NCBI RefSeq assembly: GCF_030388665.1
Contig: NZ_CP128846.1
Span: 1,984,001-2,048,000, forward strand
Length of the DNA stretch: 64,000 nucleotides
DNA from: Streptomyces flavofungini
GTDB lineage: Bacteria; Actinomycetota; Actinomycetes; Streptomycetales; Streptomycetaceae
Direction of reading: 5' to 3'
The stretch's first letter is position 1. Every line of letters starts with the position of its first letter. Position numbers and translations under genes: made by a program. Below the pieces are notes generated by a model. It was given only the letters and a program-made list of their open reading frames with translations, searched no databases and was not told the origin of the DNA. Below are positions 45,447 through 54,061 of this stretch, one piece after another.

Positions 45447-45622
45447 GCGAGCGAGCGGCCCCCTTCTACTGCCCCTACTGCGGCGACGAGGACCTGCGGC
45501 CCAGCGAGCAGGGTCACGGCGCCTGGGAATGCGCGGCGTGCAACCGAGCCTTCCAGTTGAAGTTCCTCGGGCTGCTGACCCGTGGACTTCAGCGCAACGA
45601 CCCTGGAGGGGAAGCGATATGA
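45443..45622 (+). CDS. Small zinc-ribbon protein
   Basis: A 59-aa protein, starting VSERAAPFYCPYCGDE with GTG overlapping the sulfite reductase stop (GTGA). Two CxxC knuckles (CPYCG at about 10-14 and CAACN at about 32-36) form a zinc ribbon. The C-terminus KFLGLLTRGLQRNDPGG is basic and possibly amphipathic. It is the same strand and overlaps the next gene by four bases. Function unknown; it may assist cofactor loading or assembly of the neighbouring reductases. It is easily missed because of its size. Confidence 0.85.
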   Translation: MSERAAPFYCPYCGDEDLRPSEQGHGAWECAACNRAFQLKFLGLLTRGLQRNDPGGEAI

Positions 45623-46335
45623 CGACAACTCAGGACCCCGACACAGCCACCGCGGCCGAGCTGCGGGCGCTCGCCGAACAGGCCGGGCGCGACCTGGAGG
45701 ACGCCGCCGCGCTCGACATCCTCCGCTGGGCCGCGGATACCTTCGGCGCCCGGTTCTGTGTGACGTCGTCGATGGAGGACGCGGTGGTCGCCCACCTCGC
45801 CGCGCGCGCCAGGCCCGGTGTGGACGTGGTGTTCCTCGACACCGGGTACCACTTCCCCGAGACCATCGGCACCCGCGACGCCGTCGAGGCCGTCATGGAC
45901 GTCAACGTCATCACGCTCACGCCGGAGCTGACCGTGGCCGAGCAGGACGCCGCGTACGGCCCGCGCCTGCACGACCGCGACCCGGACCGGTGCTGCGCGA
46001 TGCGCAAGGTCAAGCCCCTCGAAGAGGGCCTGGCCGGGTACACCGCGTGGGCGACGGGGCTGCGCCGCGACGAGTCCCCCACCCGCGCGAACACCCCGGT
46101 CGTCGGCTGGGACGAGAAGCGGCAGAAGGTCAAGGTCTCGCCGATCGCCCGCTGGACGCAGGACGACGTGGACGCGTACGTCACCGAGCACGGCGTCCTC
46201 ACCAATCCGCTGCTCATGGACGGCTACGGCTCCGTCGGCTGCGCGCCGTGCACCCGGCGCCTCCTCGACGGTGAGGACGCCCGCGCGGGGCGCTGGGCGG
46301 GGCGCGCCAAGACCGAATGCGGGCTGCACGGATGA
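45619..46335 (+). CDS. cysH: Assimilatory adenylylsulfate (APS) reductase
   Basis: A 238-aa PAPS/APS reductase family protein. SSMEDAVVAHLA is the adenine-nucleotide PP-loop and DTGYHFPETI follows. Cys125-Cys126 (RCCAMRKVKPL) and Cys208-x2-Cys211 (CAPC) form the 4Fe-4S set of APS reductases, and ECGLH near the C-terminus holds the catalytic Cys234. It reduces APS to sulfite using thioredoxin. ATG 45619 overlaps the small protein's TGA (ATGA). The cluster motif argues against a PAPS-only enzyme. Confidence 0.92.
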   Translation: MTTTQDPDTATAAELRALAEQAGRDLEDAAALDILRWAADTFGARFCVTSSMEDAVVAHLAARARPGVDVVFLDTGYHFPETIGTRDAVEAVMDVNVITLTPELTVAEQDAAYGPRLHDRDPDRCCAMRKVKPLEEGLAGYTAWATGLRRDESPTRANTPVVGWDEKRQKVKVSPIARWTQDDVDAYVTEHGVLTNPLLMDGYGSVGCAPCTRRLLDGEDARAGRWAGRAKTECGLHG

Positions 46336-46406
46336 CGGCCCCTCAGACAGCCGTGGCGGCCCTTCAGACAGCGACGACAGACCCCCGAAGTGTTCAGGAG
46401 ACCCAT

Positions 46407-47033
46407 GTGACCGGAGCCACCGTCTGGCTCACGGGCCTGCCCAGCGCGGGCAAGACCACCATCGCCCACGAGCTGGCGCGCACCCTGCGCGAGAAGGGCC
46501 ACCGGGTGGAGGTCCTCGACGGCGACGAGATCCGCGAGTTCCTCTCCGCGGGCCTCGGCTTCAGCCGCGCCGACCGGGACACCAACGTCCAGCGCATCGG
46601 CTTCGTCGCCGAACTCCTCGCCCGCAACGGCGTGCTCGCCCTCGTCCCGGTGATCGCGCCGTTCACGGACAGCCGCGAGGCGGTCCGCAAGCGCCACCAG
46701 GCGGGCGGCACCGCCTACCTGGAGGTGCACGTGGCCACGCCGGTGGAGGTCTGCTCCGTACGGGACGTGAAGGGCCTGTACGCCAAGCAGGCCGCGGGCG
46801 AGATATCGGGGCTCACCGGCGTCGACGACCCCTACGAGGAACCCGAGTCGCCCGATCTGCGCATCGAGTCCCAGGACCAGACCGTGCGGGAATCCGCGGC
46901 AGCGGTGTACGCGCTGCTCGACGAAAGGGGTCTCGTGAGCGACGCGGACGCGGCCGCCCGGCCGCGGACAGGCACGATGCCGGCACCTCCGCGCCGCGCG
47001 GGCGGAGAAGCGAACAAGAGGGGTACAGCGTGA
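46407..47033 (+). CDS. cysC: Adenylylsulfate kinase
   Basis: A 208-aa protein starting GTG (MTGATVWLTGLPSAGKTTIA). The P-loop GLPSAGKT, LDGDEIREFLSAGLGFSRADRDTNVQRIG and KGLYAKQAAGEISGLTGVDDPYE match APS kinases, which phosphorylate APS to PAPS. GTG 46407 has AGGAG six bases upstream. ATG 46332, overlapping the cysH stop (ATGA), is an in-frame alternative that adds 25 low-complexity residues. The C-terminal ~35 residues after LLDERGLVSD are a disordered extension. The stop overlaps the cysD GTG. Confidence 0.92.
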   Translation: MTGATVWLTGLPSAGKTTIAHELARTLREKGHRVEVLDGDEIREFLSAGLGFSRADRDTNVQRIGFVAELLARNGVLALVPVIAPFTDSREAVRKRHQAGGTAYLEVHVATPVEVCSVRDVKGLYAKQAAGEISGLTGVDDPYEEPESPDLRIESQDQTVRESAAAVYALLDERGLVSDADAAARPRTGTMPAPPRRAGGEANKRGTA

Positions 47034-48001
47034 CGACCGCCGCGAGTGTTCATGACGGCACCGGCAACTCCGGTGACGCCGAGGGAAGTCCGGCGAGCGA
47101 CAGCCCGTACGCGCTGTCGCACCTGGACGCCCTGGAGTCCGAGGCCGTGCACATCTTCCGTGAGGTCGCGGGCGAGTTCGAGCGGCCGGTGATCCTGTTC
47201 TCCGGCGGCAAGGACTCCATCGTCATGCTGCATCTGGCGCTGAAGGCCTTCGCCCCGGCGCCGGTTCCCTTCGCGCTCCTGCACGTCGACACCGGGCACA
47301 ACTTCCCCGAGGTCATCGACTACCGCGACCGGGTGGTGGCCGAGCACGGCCTGCGCCTGCACGTGGCGTCCGTGCAGGACTACATCGACCGCGGTGTGCT
47401 GCGCGAGCGCCCCGACGGCACCCGCAACCCGCTGCAGACGCTGCCGCTCACCGAGAAGATCCAGGCCGAGCGGTTCGACGCGGTCTTCGGCGGCGGACGG
47501 CGCGACGAGGAGAAGGCGCGCGCCAAGGAGCGGGTCTTCTCGCTGCGCGACGAGTTCTCGCAGTGGGACCCGCGCCGCCAGCGTCCGGAGCTGTGGCAGC
47601 TCTACAACGGCCGGCACGCGCCCGGCGAGCACGTCCGGGTGTTCCCGCTGTCCAACTGGACCGAGCTGGACGTGTGGCAGTACATCGCCCGCGAGTCCAT
47701 CGCGCTGCCGGAGATCTACTTCGCGCACGAGCGGGACGTCTTCAAGCGCTCCGGCATGTGGCTGACCGCGGGCGACTGGGGCGGCCCGAAGGACGGCGAG
47801 CACGTCGAGCGGCGCCTGGTGCGCTACCGCACGGTCGGCGACATGTCCTGCACCGGCGCCGTCGACTCCGACGCGACGACGCTCGCGGCCGTGATCAGCG
47901 AGATCGCCGCGTCCCGGCTCACCGAGCGCGGCGCGACCCGCGCCGACGACAAGCTCTCCGAGGCCGCGATGGAAGACCGCAAGCGCGAGGGGTACTTCTA
48001 G
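47030..48001 (+). CDS. cysD: Sulfate adenylyltransferase subunit 2
   Basis: A 323-aa protein with the PP-loop LFSGGKDSIVMLHLA, FGGGRRDEEKARAKERVFS, and PLSNWTELDVWQYI typical of CysD. It forms APS from ATP and sulfate with CysN. GTG 47030 overlaps the cysC stop (GTGA). GAGGGG lies upstream. Two bases before cysN. Activates sulfate for the reductase and kinase encoded beside it. Confidence 0.95.
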   Translation: MTTAASVHDGTGNSGDAEGSPASDSPYALSHLDALESEAVHIFREVAGEFERPVILFSGGKDSIVMLHLALKAFAPAPVPFALLHVDTGHNFPEVIDYRDRVVAEHGLRLHVASVQDYIDRGVLRERPDGTRNPLQTLPLTEKIQAERFDAVFGGGRRDEEKARAKERVFSLRDEFSQWDPRRQRPELWQLYNGRHAPGEHVRVFPLSNWTELDVWQYIARESIALPEIYFAHERDVFKRSGMWLTAGDWGGPKDGEHVERRLVRYRTVGDMSCTGAVDSDATTLAAVISEIAASRLTERGATRADDKLSEAAMEDRKREGYF

Positions 48002-48003
48002 CC

Positions 48004-49359
48004 ATGACCAGCACCATCGACACCGCCGCCGGGGAACTCGCCGGTCTGTCCGCGACCACGCTGCTGCGGTTCGCCACCGCGGGCTCCGTCGACGACGGCA
48101 AGTCCACCCTCGTCGGGCGTCTCCTGCACGACTCCAAGTCGGTGCTCGCCGACCAGCTGGAGGCCGTCGAGCACGCCTCGCGCAGCCGCGGCGCCGAGGG
48201 CCCCGACCTGGCGCTGCTCACCGACGGCCTGCGGGCCGAGCGGGAGCAGGGCATCACCATCGACGTGGCGTACCGCTACTTCGCCACGCCCCGGCGCCGC
48301 TTCATCCTCGCGGACACCCCGGGCCATGTGCAGTACACCCGCAACATGGTCACGGGCGCCTCGACGGCCGACCTCGCGGTGGTCCTCGTCGACGCCCGCA
48401 ACGGCGTGATCGAGCAGACCCGCAGGCACGCCGCGGTGGCGGCGCTGCTGCGCGTGCCGCACGTGGTGCTCGCCGTGAACAAGATGGACCTGGTCGGGTA
48501 CGAGGAGACGGTGTTCGCGCGGATCGCGGAGGAGTTCACCGCGTACGCGGGCGAGCTGGGCGTCCCCGAGATCACCGCGATCCCGATCTCGGCGCTCGCC
48601 GGGGACAACGTGGTGGAGCCGTCCTCGAACATGGACTGGTACGGCGGCCCGACGGTCCTGGAGCACCTGGAGACCGTGCCCGTCAGCCACGACCTGACGA
48701 GCTGCCACGCGCGCCTTCCGGTGCAGTACGTGATCCGGCCGCAGACCGCCGAGCACCCGGACTACCGCGGCTACGCGGGCCAGATCGCCGCCGGCGCCTT
48801 CCGGGTCGGCGAGTCGGTCACCGTGCTGCCGTCGGGCCGGACCTCGAAGGTCGCGGGCATCGACCTGCTCGGCAAGCCCGTGGACGTGGCGTGGACCCCG
48901 CAGTCGGTGACCGTGCTCCTGGAGGACGACATCGACGTCTCACGGGGTGATCTGATCGTCCCGAGCAGTGATACGCCGTCCACCAGCCAGGACATCGCGG
49001 CGACCGTCTGCCACGTCGCCGACACCCCGCTCGTGGTGGGCCAGCGGGTGCTCCTCAAGCACACCACCCGCACGGTCAAGGCGATCGTGAAGCAGATCCC
49101 GTCCCGGCTCACCCTGGACGACCTGTCCCAGCACCCGAACCCCGGACAGCTCGTGGCCAACGACATCGGCCGGGTCCTGGTGCGCACCGCCGAACCGCTC
49201 GCGCTCGACGCGTACGCCGACTCGCGCCGCACCGGGTCCTTCCTGCTCATCGACCCGGCGGACGGCACCACGCTGGCCGCGGGCATGGCGGGCGAGGCCT
49301 TCGCCAAGGCCGAGGACGCCCACGGCGCGCCCGCGGACGACGAGGGCTGGGACTTCTGA
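48004..49359 (+). CDS. cysN: Sulfate adenylyltransferase subunit 1 (GTPase)
   Basis: A 451-aa translation-factor-like GTPase. G1 GSVDDGKSTL, G3 DTPGHVQYTRN and G4 NKMDLV are in order, with EF-Tu-like beta-barrel domains after. GTP hydrolysis drives APS formation by CysD. There is no C-terminal CysC domain; the kinase is a separate gene. ATG 48004 follows the cysD stop by two bases. Two short frames follow before the ABC transporter. Confidence 0.95.
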   Translation: MTSTIDTAAGELAGLSATTLLRFATAGSVDDGKSTLVGRLLHDSKSVLADQLEAVEHASRSRGAEGPDLALLTDGLRAEREQGITIDVAYRYFATPRRRFILADTPGHVQYTRNMVTGASTADLAVVLVDARNGVIEQTRRHAAVAALLRVPHVVLAVNKMDLVGYEETVFARIAEEFTAYAGELGVPEITAIPISALAGDNVVEPSSNMDWYGGPTVLEHLETVPVSHDLTSCHARLPVQYVIRPQTAEHPDYRGYAGQIAAGAFRVGESVTVLPSGRTSKVAGIDLLGKPVDVAWTPQSVTVLLEDDIDVSRGDLIVPSSDTPSTSQDIAATVCHVADTPLVVGQRVLLKHTTRTVKAIVKQIPSRLTLDDLSQHPNPGQLVANDIGRVLVRTAEPLALDAYADSRRTGSFLLIDPADGTTLAAGMAGEAFAKAEDAHGAPADDEGWDF

Positions 49360-49361
49360 CC

Positions 49362-49466
49362 ATGACCTCCATCGATGTGTACGCGACGTTCGCCAAGGAG
49401 GGCGGACGCGTCGGCAGCGGCGCGCTGGGCAGCGGGCAGGGCGGAGTCGCGCGATGTGCGTGCTGA
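49362..49466 (+). CDS. Putative 34-residue frame ending Ala-Arg-Cys-Ala-Cys, after cysN
   Basis: ATG 49362 lies three bases after the cysN stop: MTSIDVYATFAKEGGRV... ending VARCAC. The two Cys codons just before the stop recall Cys attenuation leaders. Followed by the transporter gene 127 bases downstream. No ribosome site is visible, but coupling to cysN is possible. Role is inference. Confidence 0.5.
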   Translation: MTSIDVYATFAKEGGRVGSGALGSGQGGVARCAC

Positions 49467-49555
49467 CGTACGCGCACCGCATGCGCGCCCGCACCCGCCG
49501 CCGCTCCTTCGCACGCAGACGAAGATCCGCCGAACTGCTCCCGGCCACGCCCTGA
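49454..49555 (+). CDS. Putative 33-residue Arg-rich frame overlapping the previous one
   Basis: ATG 49454 starts MCVLTYAHRMRARTRRRSFA and stops at 49555, overlapping the previous frame by 13 bases in another phase. The second codon is Cys. No strong ribosome site. It may be a leader or noise; only one of the two small frames may be real. Confidence 0.35.
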   Translation: MCVLTYAHRMRARTRRRSFARRRRSAELLPATP

Positions 49556-49592
49556 GGCTGTGACCGCCGGGCCAACGAGAGGAACACCTCCC

Positions 49593-50720
49593 GTGCTCGC
49601 CTACCGCTCGTCCCGCACCGCCCGCCGCCGCGGCGCACTCGGAGCCGCCGCGCTCCCCCTGCTCGCCCTGACCCTCTCCGCCTGCGGCTACGGCTCGGAG
49701 TCCGACTCCGACGACAGCGGCAAGGCCAAGATCGCCGCCAACGCGAAGAAGATCGAGGGCCTGGACACGGTGAAGATCGGGTACTTCCCGAACCTCACGC
49801 ACGGCACGGCGCTCGTCGGCGACCAGGAAGGCATCCTGCAGCAGGAGCTGGGCGGCACCAAGGCGACGTACGCGCAGTTCAACGCGGGTCCCTCGGCGAT
49901 CGAGGCGCTGAACTCGAAGTCCGTCGACATCGGCTGGATCGGCCCGTCCCCGGCGATCAACGGCTACGCCAGGTCCCAGGGCAAGAACCTGCGCATCATC
50001 GGCGGTTCGGCGTCCGGCGGCGTGAAGCTCGTGGTGAACCCGGACAAGGTGAAGTCCCTCGACGACGTCAAGGGCAAGAAGATCGCCACGCCGCAGCTCG
50101 GCAACACCCAGGACGTGGCGTTGCTGAACTGGGTGGAGGAGAAGGGCTGGAAGGTCGACGCCCAGAGCGGCAAGGGCGACGTCTCCGTGGTCCGCACCGA
50201 CAACAAGATCACCCCGGACGCGTACAAGTCCGGCTCCATCGACGGCGCGTGGGTGCCGGAGCCGACCGCGTCCAAGCTGGTCGCCGAGGGCGGCAAGGTG
50301 CTGCTCGACGAGTCCGACCTGTGGCCGGACAAGAAGTTCGTGATCACCAACATCATCGTGTCGCAGGACTTCCTGAAGAAGCACCCGAAGGTCGTCGAGG
50401 CGGTCCTGCGGGGCTCGGTGAAGACCAATCGGTTCATCAAGGAGAACCCGCAGAAGGCGAAGGCCGCGGCCAACGCCAAGCTGAAGCAGCTCTCCGGCAA
50501 GGCGCTGCCCGACGAGGTCATCGATCCGGCGTGGAAGTCGATCCAGTTCACCGACGATCCGCTGGCCGCGACGCTCGACACCGAGGCCGACCACGCGGTG
50601 AAGGCGGGCCTGCTCGACAAGCCCGACCTGAAGGGCATCTACGACCTGAGGCCGCTCGGCAAGGTCCTGAAGGCGGCGGGCGGGCCCGCGGTCGACGACG
50701 CCGGACTCGGCGTCCAGTAG
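49593..50720 (+). CDS. ABC transporter substrate-binding lipoprotein (sulfonate/nitrate/taurine type)
   Basis: A 375-aa lipoprotein. The signal (RTARRRGALGAAALPLLALT) ends in lipobox LSAC, with Cys31 as the lipid-anchored residue. The mature part (KIGYFPNLTHGTALVGDQEG, LNSKSVDIGWIGPSPAINGYA) is a SsuA/TauA-type type-2 periplasmic binding protein. GTG 49593 lies ten bases after GAGAGGA; a GTG 11 codons upstream is an alternative. Its place after cysN and before an ATPase and permease suggests uptake of sulfonates or sulfate. Confidence 0.9.
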   Translation: MLAYRSSRTARRRGALGAAALPLLALTLSACGYGSESDSDDSGKAKIAANAKKIEGLDTVKIGYFPNLTHGTALVGDQEGILQQELGGTKATYAQFNAGPSAIEALNSKSVDIGWIGPSPAINGYARSQGKNLRIIGGSASGGVKLVVNPDKVKSLDDVKGKKIATPQLGNTQDVALLNWVEEKGWKVDAQSGKGDVSVVRTDNKITPDAYKSGSIDGAWVPEPTASKLVAEGGKVLLDESDLWPDKKFVITNIIVSQDFLKKHPKVVEAVLRGSVKTNRFIKENPQKAKAAANAKLKQLSGKALPDEVIDPAWKSIQFTDDPLAATLDTEADHAVKAGLLDKPDLKGIYDLRPLGKVLKAAGGPAVDDAGLGVQ

Positions 50721-50764
50721 GCAGAAGTCCAGAGCCGGTTCAGGGATCCCAGGAGGTGACGACC

Positions 50765-51580
50765 ATGGCCACCACGCTCACCAAGTCCACGTCCGCGCAG
50801 TCCGCCGATGCCGCTGTCGGCGAGGTCACGACGCTCGACGTGGCCGCGCGCATCGAGCACGTCTCGAAGTCCTTCGCCACACCGGCGGGGCAGCAACTGG
50901 TCCTCGACGACATCACGCTCGACGTCGCGCGCGGCGAGTTCGTCACCCTCCTGGGAGCCTCCGGGTGCGGCAAGTCGACGCTGCTGAACCTCACGGCCGG
51001 GCTCGACCGGCCCACGGCGGGCAGCATCGCCACCGACGGGCGGCCCGCCCTGATGTTCCAGGAGCACGCGCTGTTCCCGTGGCTGACCGCGGGCAAGAAC
51101 ATCGAGCTCGCCCTCAGGCTGCGCGGCGTGCCGAAGGCCGAGCGACGGGAGAGGGCCGAGGAACTGCTCTCCCTGGTCCGCCTCGGGGGCGCCCACGGCA
51201 AGCGGGTGCACGAGCTGTCCGGCGGCATGCGCCAGCGTGTCGCGCTGGCCCGCGCCCTCGCCCAGGACAGCCAGCTCCTGCTGATGGACGAGCCGTTCGC
51301 GGCCCTCGACGCCATCACCAGGGACGTCCTGCACGACGAGCTGATGCGCGTCTGGCGGGAGACCGGCGTCTCGGTCCTGTTCGTCACGCACAACGTCCGC
51401 GAGGCGGTGCGGCTCGCCCAGCGCGTCGTGCTGCTCTCGTCGCGGCCCGGCCGGGTGGCGCGGGAGTGGCGGGTCGGCATCGAGCAGCCGCGGCGCATCG
51501 AGGACGCGGCCGTCGCGGAACTCTCCGTCGAGATCACCGAACAACTGCGTGGGGAGATCCGCCGACATGGGCAGCACTGA
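50765..51580 (+). CDS. ABC transporter ATPase (SsuB/TauB-like)
   Basis: A 271-aa protein. Walker A GASGCGKSTLL, Q-loop MFQEHALFPW, signature LSGGMRQR, Walker B LLLMDEPFAALD and the H-loop FVTHN are all intact. It powers the importer built with the neighbouring permease and binding protein. ATG 50765 has AGGAGGTGAC seven bases upstream, a strong ribosome site. Its end overlaps the permease start by 14 bases. Confidence 0.92.
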   Translation: MATTLTKSTSAQSADAAVGEVTTLDVAARIEHVSKSFATPAGQQLVLDDITLDVARGEFVTLLGASGCGKSTLLNLTAGLDRPTAGSIATDGRPALMFQEHALFPWLTAGKNIELALRLRGVPKAERRERAEELLSLVRLGGAHGKRVHELSGGMRQRVALARALAQDSQLLLMDEPFAALDAITRDVLHDELMRVWRETGVSVLFVTHNVREAVRLAQRVVLLSSRPGRVAREWRVGIEQPRRIEDAAVAELSVEITEQLRGEIRRHGQH

Positions 51581-52493
51581 CACGACGACGCCCGCGACAT
51601 CGGGCGGCCCGGGGCAGGCGGAAGGGCCGGCGGACGCGCACGACCTGGCCGGTCTGGAGGCGGGCCTGGACGCCCTGGACACGGTGCAGACGCGGCGCGC
51701 CCCGCTGCGCGAGACCCTGGTCCAGAAGGTCCTGCCGCCGATCACCGCCGTCGTCCTCGTCCTCGTGGTGTGGCAGATCCTGGTCTGGGCGAAGGTCACC
51801 GACAGCTACAAGCTGCCCGCGCCGTCGGCGGTGTGGGACGAGGTCGAGGCCGCCTGGCGACAGGGCACCCTGCTCGACTACATCTGGACGAGCGTCGAGC
51901 GCGGCCTGTTCGGCTTCCTGATGGCCCTCGCCATCGGCACCCCGCTCGGCCTGGTCGTGGCCCGGATCCGCTTCGTGCGGGCGGCCATCGGACCGATCCT
52001 GTCCGGCCTGCAGTCGCTGCCGTCGGTGGCGTGGGTGCCGCCCGCCGTGATCTGGCTGGGTCTGAACGACTCCATGATGTACGCGGTGATCCTGCTCGGC
52101 GCGGTGCCCTCCATCGCCAACGGCCTGGTCGCGGGCGTCGACCAGATCCCGCCGCTGGTCCTGCGGGCGGGCCGCACCCTCGGCGCCCGAGGCCTGCGCA
52201 ACGCCTGGCACATCGTGATGCCCGCGGCACTGCCCGGCTACGTGGCGGGCCTGAAGCAGGGGTGGGCGTTCTCCTGGCGCTCCCTGATGGCCGCCGAGAT
52301 CATCGCGCAATCCCCCGACCTGGGCATCGGCCTCGGCCAGCTCCTCGAAGCGGGCCGCACCAACAGCAGCATGTCCCAGGTCTTCCTCGCCATCCTGCTC
52401 ATCCTGATCGTCGGCATCGCCATCGACCTGCTCGTCTTCAGTCCCCTCGAGCGGTGGGTGCTGCGCAGCCGCGGCCTGCTGGTGAAGAGCTGA
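51567..52493 (+). CDS. ABC transporter permease (SsuC/TauC-like)
   Basis: A 308-aa permease with about six helices, beginning near VLPPITAVVLVLVVWQILVWA. The conserved EAA loop is in the segment RTLGARGLRNAWHIVMPAALPGYVAGLKQGWAFSWRSLMAAEI. It forms the channel for the sulfonate-type importer. ATG 51567 has GGGGAG upstream and overlaps the ATPase gene. A long N-terminal cytoplasmic tail (about 50 residues) precedes the first helix. Confidence 0.9.
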   Translation: MGSTDTTTPATSGGPGQAEGPADAHDLAGLEAGLDALDTVQTRRAPLRETLVQKVLPPITAVVLVLVVWQILVWAKVTDSYKLPAPSAVWDEVEAAWRQGTLLDYIWTSVERGLFGFLMALAIGTPLGLVVARIRFVRAAIGPILSGLQSLPSVAWVPPAVIWLGLNDSMMYAVILLGAVPSIANGLVAGVDQIPPLVLRAGRTLGARGLRNAWHIVMPAALPGYVAGLKQGWAFSWRSLMAAEIIAQSPDLGIGLGQLLEAGRTNSSMSQVFLAILLILIVGIAIDLLVFSPLERWVLRSRGLLVKS

Positions 52494-52498
52494 TCCCC

Positions 52499-53293
52499 AT
52501 GCGCGCTCCGTACCGTCCCGTCCTCCTCGTCGTCGCCCACGGCAGCCGGGATCCCCGGCATGCCGCGAGCGTGCGGGCGCTGCTGCGCACCGTGCGGGGC
52601 CTGCGGCCCGGCCTCCGGGTGGAGGTGGGGTTCCTCGACTTCAACACCCCGTCGGTGCCGGCCGTCCTGGACTCGCTCGCCGAGGAAGGGGTGCGGGACG
52701 TCGTCGCCCTGCCCCTCCTGCTCACCCGCGCCTTCCACGCGAAGGCCGACATCCCGGCGGTCCTGCGGGAGGCACCGCCGGGCCTGCGGGTGCGGCAGGC
52801 GGGGGTGCTCGGTCCTTCGCCGCTGCTGCTCGCCGCCCTTGAGACACGCCTGTACGAGGCGGGGCTCGACCCCGCCGACAAGCCCACGACCGGGGTCGTC
52901 CTGGCCTCGGCGGGCTCCACCGACCCGGAGGCGATCGCAGTGATCGCTGACATCGCGCGGGAGTGGCGGCACACCGGTTGGTGCGCCGTGCGGCCTGCGT
53001 TCGCCTCCGCGACTCTTCCCCGCACGGAACAGGCGGTGCGCCTGCTGCGGGGGACGCCCGGGGTACGCCGGGTCGCCGTAGCGCCCTACGTCCTCGCCCC
53101 GGGCTTCCTGCCCGACCGGATCGCCCGGGGCGCGGCCGAGGCGGACGTCCTCGCGGACGTCCTCGGGGACTCCCCCCTGGTCGCCCGCCTCCTCCTGGAC
53201 CGCTACGACTCGTGCCGCCGCTTCGCGGCGGACCCCTCCCACCCGGCCACCCGCACGGGGAACATCACGGCACCGCTACGAGCCGCGGGCTGA
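52499..53293 (+). CDS. Sirohydrochlorin chelatase-like protein (CbiX/SirB family)
   Basis: A 264-aa protein with the metal-site motif VVAHGSRDPRHAASVRAL at the N-terminus and LPLLLTRAFHAKADIP later, typical of CbiX/SirB chelatases. The double-length form suggests two related domains, each about 120 residues. It inserts iron into sirohydrochlorin to give siroheme, the cofactor of the sulfite reductase at the other end of the operon. ATG 52499 is five bases past the permease stop. Cobalt chelation for B12 is a possible alternative. Confidence 0.87.
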   Translation: MRAPYRPVLLVVAHGSRDPRHAASVRALLRTVRGLRPGLRVEVGFLDFNTPSVPAVLDSLAEEGVRDVVALPLLLTRAFHAKADIPAVLREAPPGLRVRQAGVLGPSPLLLAALETRLYEAGLDPADKPTTGVVLASAGSTDPEAIAVIADIAREWRHTGWCAVRPAFASATLPRTEQAVRLLRGTPGVRRVAVAPYVLAPGFLPDRIARGAAEADVLADVLGDSPLVARLLLDRYDSCRRFAADPSHPATRTGNITAPLRAAG

Positions 53294-53311
53294 CCACCGG
53301 TCCAGGAAGGC

Positions 53312-53329
53312 GCGCCCCACCAGGGGCGC
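53312..53329 (+). terminator. Candidate terminator of the sulfur operon
   Basis: GCGCCCC (53312-53318) pairs with GGGGCGC (53323-53329) around an ACCA loop, 19 bases past the chelatase stop. It is short but compact. Confidence 0.5.
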
Positions 53330-53360
53330 CGACCGACCCTGGCGCGCCGGTGAGCCGGCA

Positions 53361-53404
53361 AGGGGCGCGGGGAACCGCGCACCGAGCCCCCACCGGCCCG
53401 CAGG
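53361..53404. repeat. Dispersed 44-bp intergenic repeat, copy 2
   Basis: Begins AGGGGCGCGGGGAACCGCGC and ends with the same CCACCGGCCCGCAGG as copy 1 (26721-26764), with a few substitutions in the centre. It lies between the sulfur operon terminator and the next GNAT gene. Confidence 0.7.
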
Positions 53405-53499
53405 CGACCACCAACCCACCCCACCCTGACCTGATCTTGCCCAGGCCCCCGGCCAGAAACCGCTTGCGGGGTTCCCGACCCCCCAATACCGTCTCGCGG

Positions 53500-54036
53500 A
53501 TGACGTCCGAGCCCTTCTGCCCCGAACTGCGGTCCGAGCGCCTGCTGCTCTCCGCCTATACCGCGTCCGACGAGTCGGACTTCATAGCGCTGTTCCAGGA
53601 CGAGACCGTGGGCCGCTGGTTCGGTGAGGGGACGCGCAGCGCGGAGGCGGACCGAGCGCTGTTCGCGCGGCTGTTCAGCATCGTGTACGAGGAGGAGCGC
53701 TTCCCCGTGTGGGCGGTGCGGCACGAGGGCCGGTACGCGGGCCACGCGGAGATCAAGCCGTCGCCCGAGCCGTGGCTGGACGGACACGAGATCGTGTACG
53801 GCCTCTCCCGGGACAGCTGGGGGCTCGGCCTCGGCACGGAGCTGGCACGCCTGCTCACCGACTACGGCCACCGCACCATGGGCCTGGCCGAGGTGCACGC
53901 GACCGTCGACGCCCTGAACACGCCGTCCGTGGCCGTCCTGAAGCGGCTCGGCTACACACAGGGCCGCGAGGTCCGCGAGGACGACGGGAGCACGACGCTC
54001 CAGTTCACCTCGCTCGCGGCTCACTGGCCGACGTGA
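53500..54036 (+). CDS. GNAT family N-acetyltransferase (RimJ/RimL type)
   Basis: A 178-aa protein. The start MTSEPFCPELRSERLLLSAYTASDESDF, the loop SRDSWGLGLGTELARLLTDYG and the C-terminal VDALNTPSVAVLKRLGYTQGRE fit the Acetyltransf_3 subgroup that acetylates amino-terminal or small amines. ATG 53500 has no strong ribosome site. It is convergent with the ketopantoate reductase gene, 25 bases apart. Confidence 0.88.
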   Translation: MTSEPFCPELRSERLLLSAYTASDESDFIALFQDETVGRWFGEGTRSAEADRALFARLFSIVYEEERFPVWAVRHEGRYAGHAEIKPSPEPWLDGHEIVYGLSRDSWGLGLGTELARLLTDYGHRTMGLAEVHATVDALNTPSVAVLKRLGYTQGREVREDDGSTTLQFTSLAAHWPT

Positions 54037-54061
54037 CCGCGTCCCCGCGCCGCCCCGCGGG

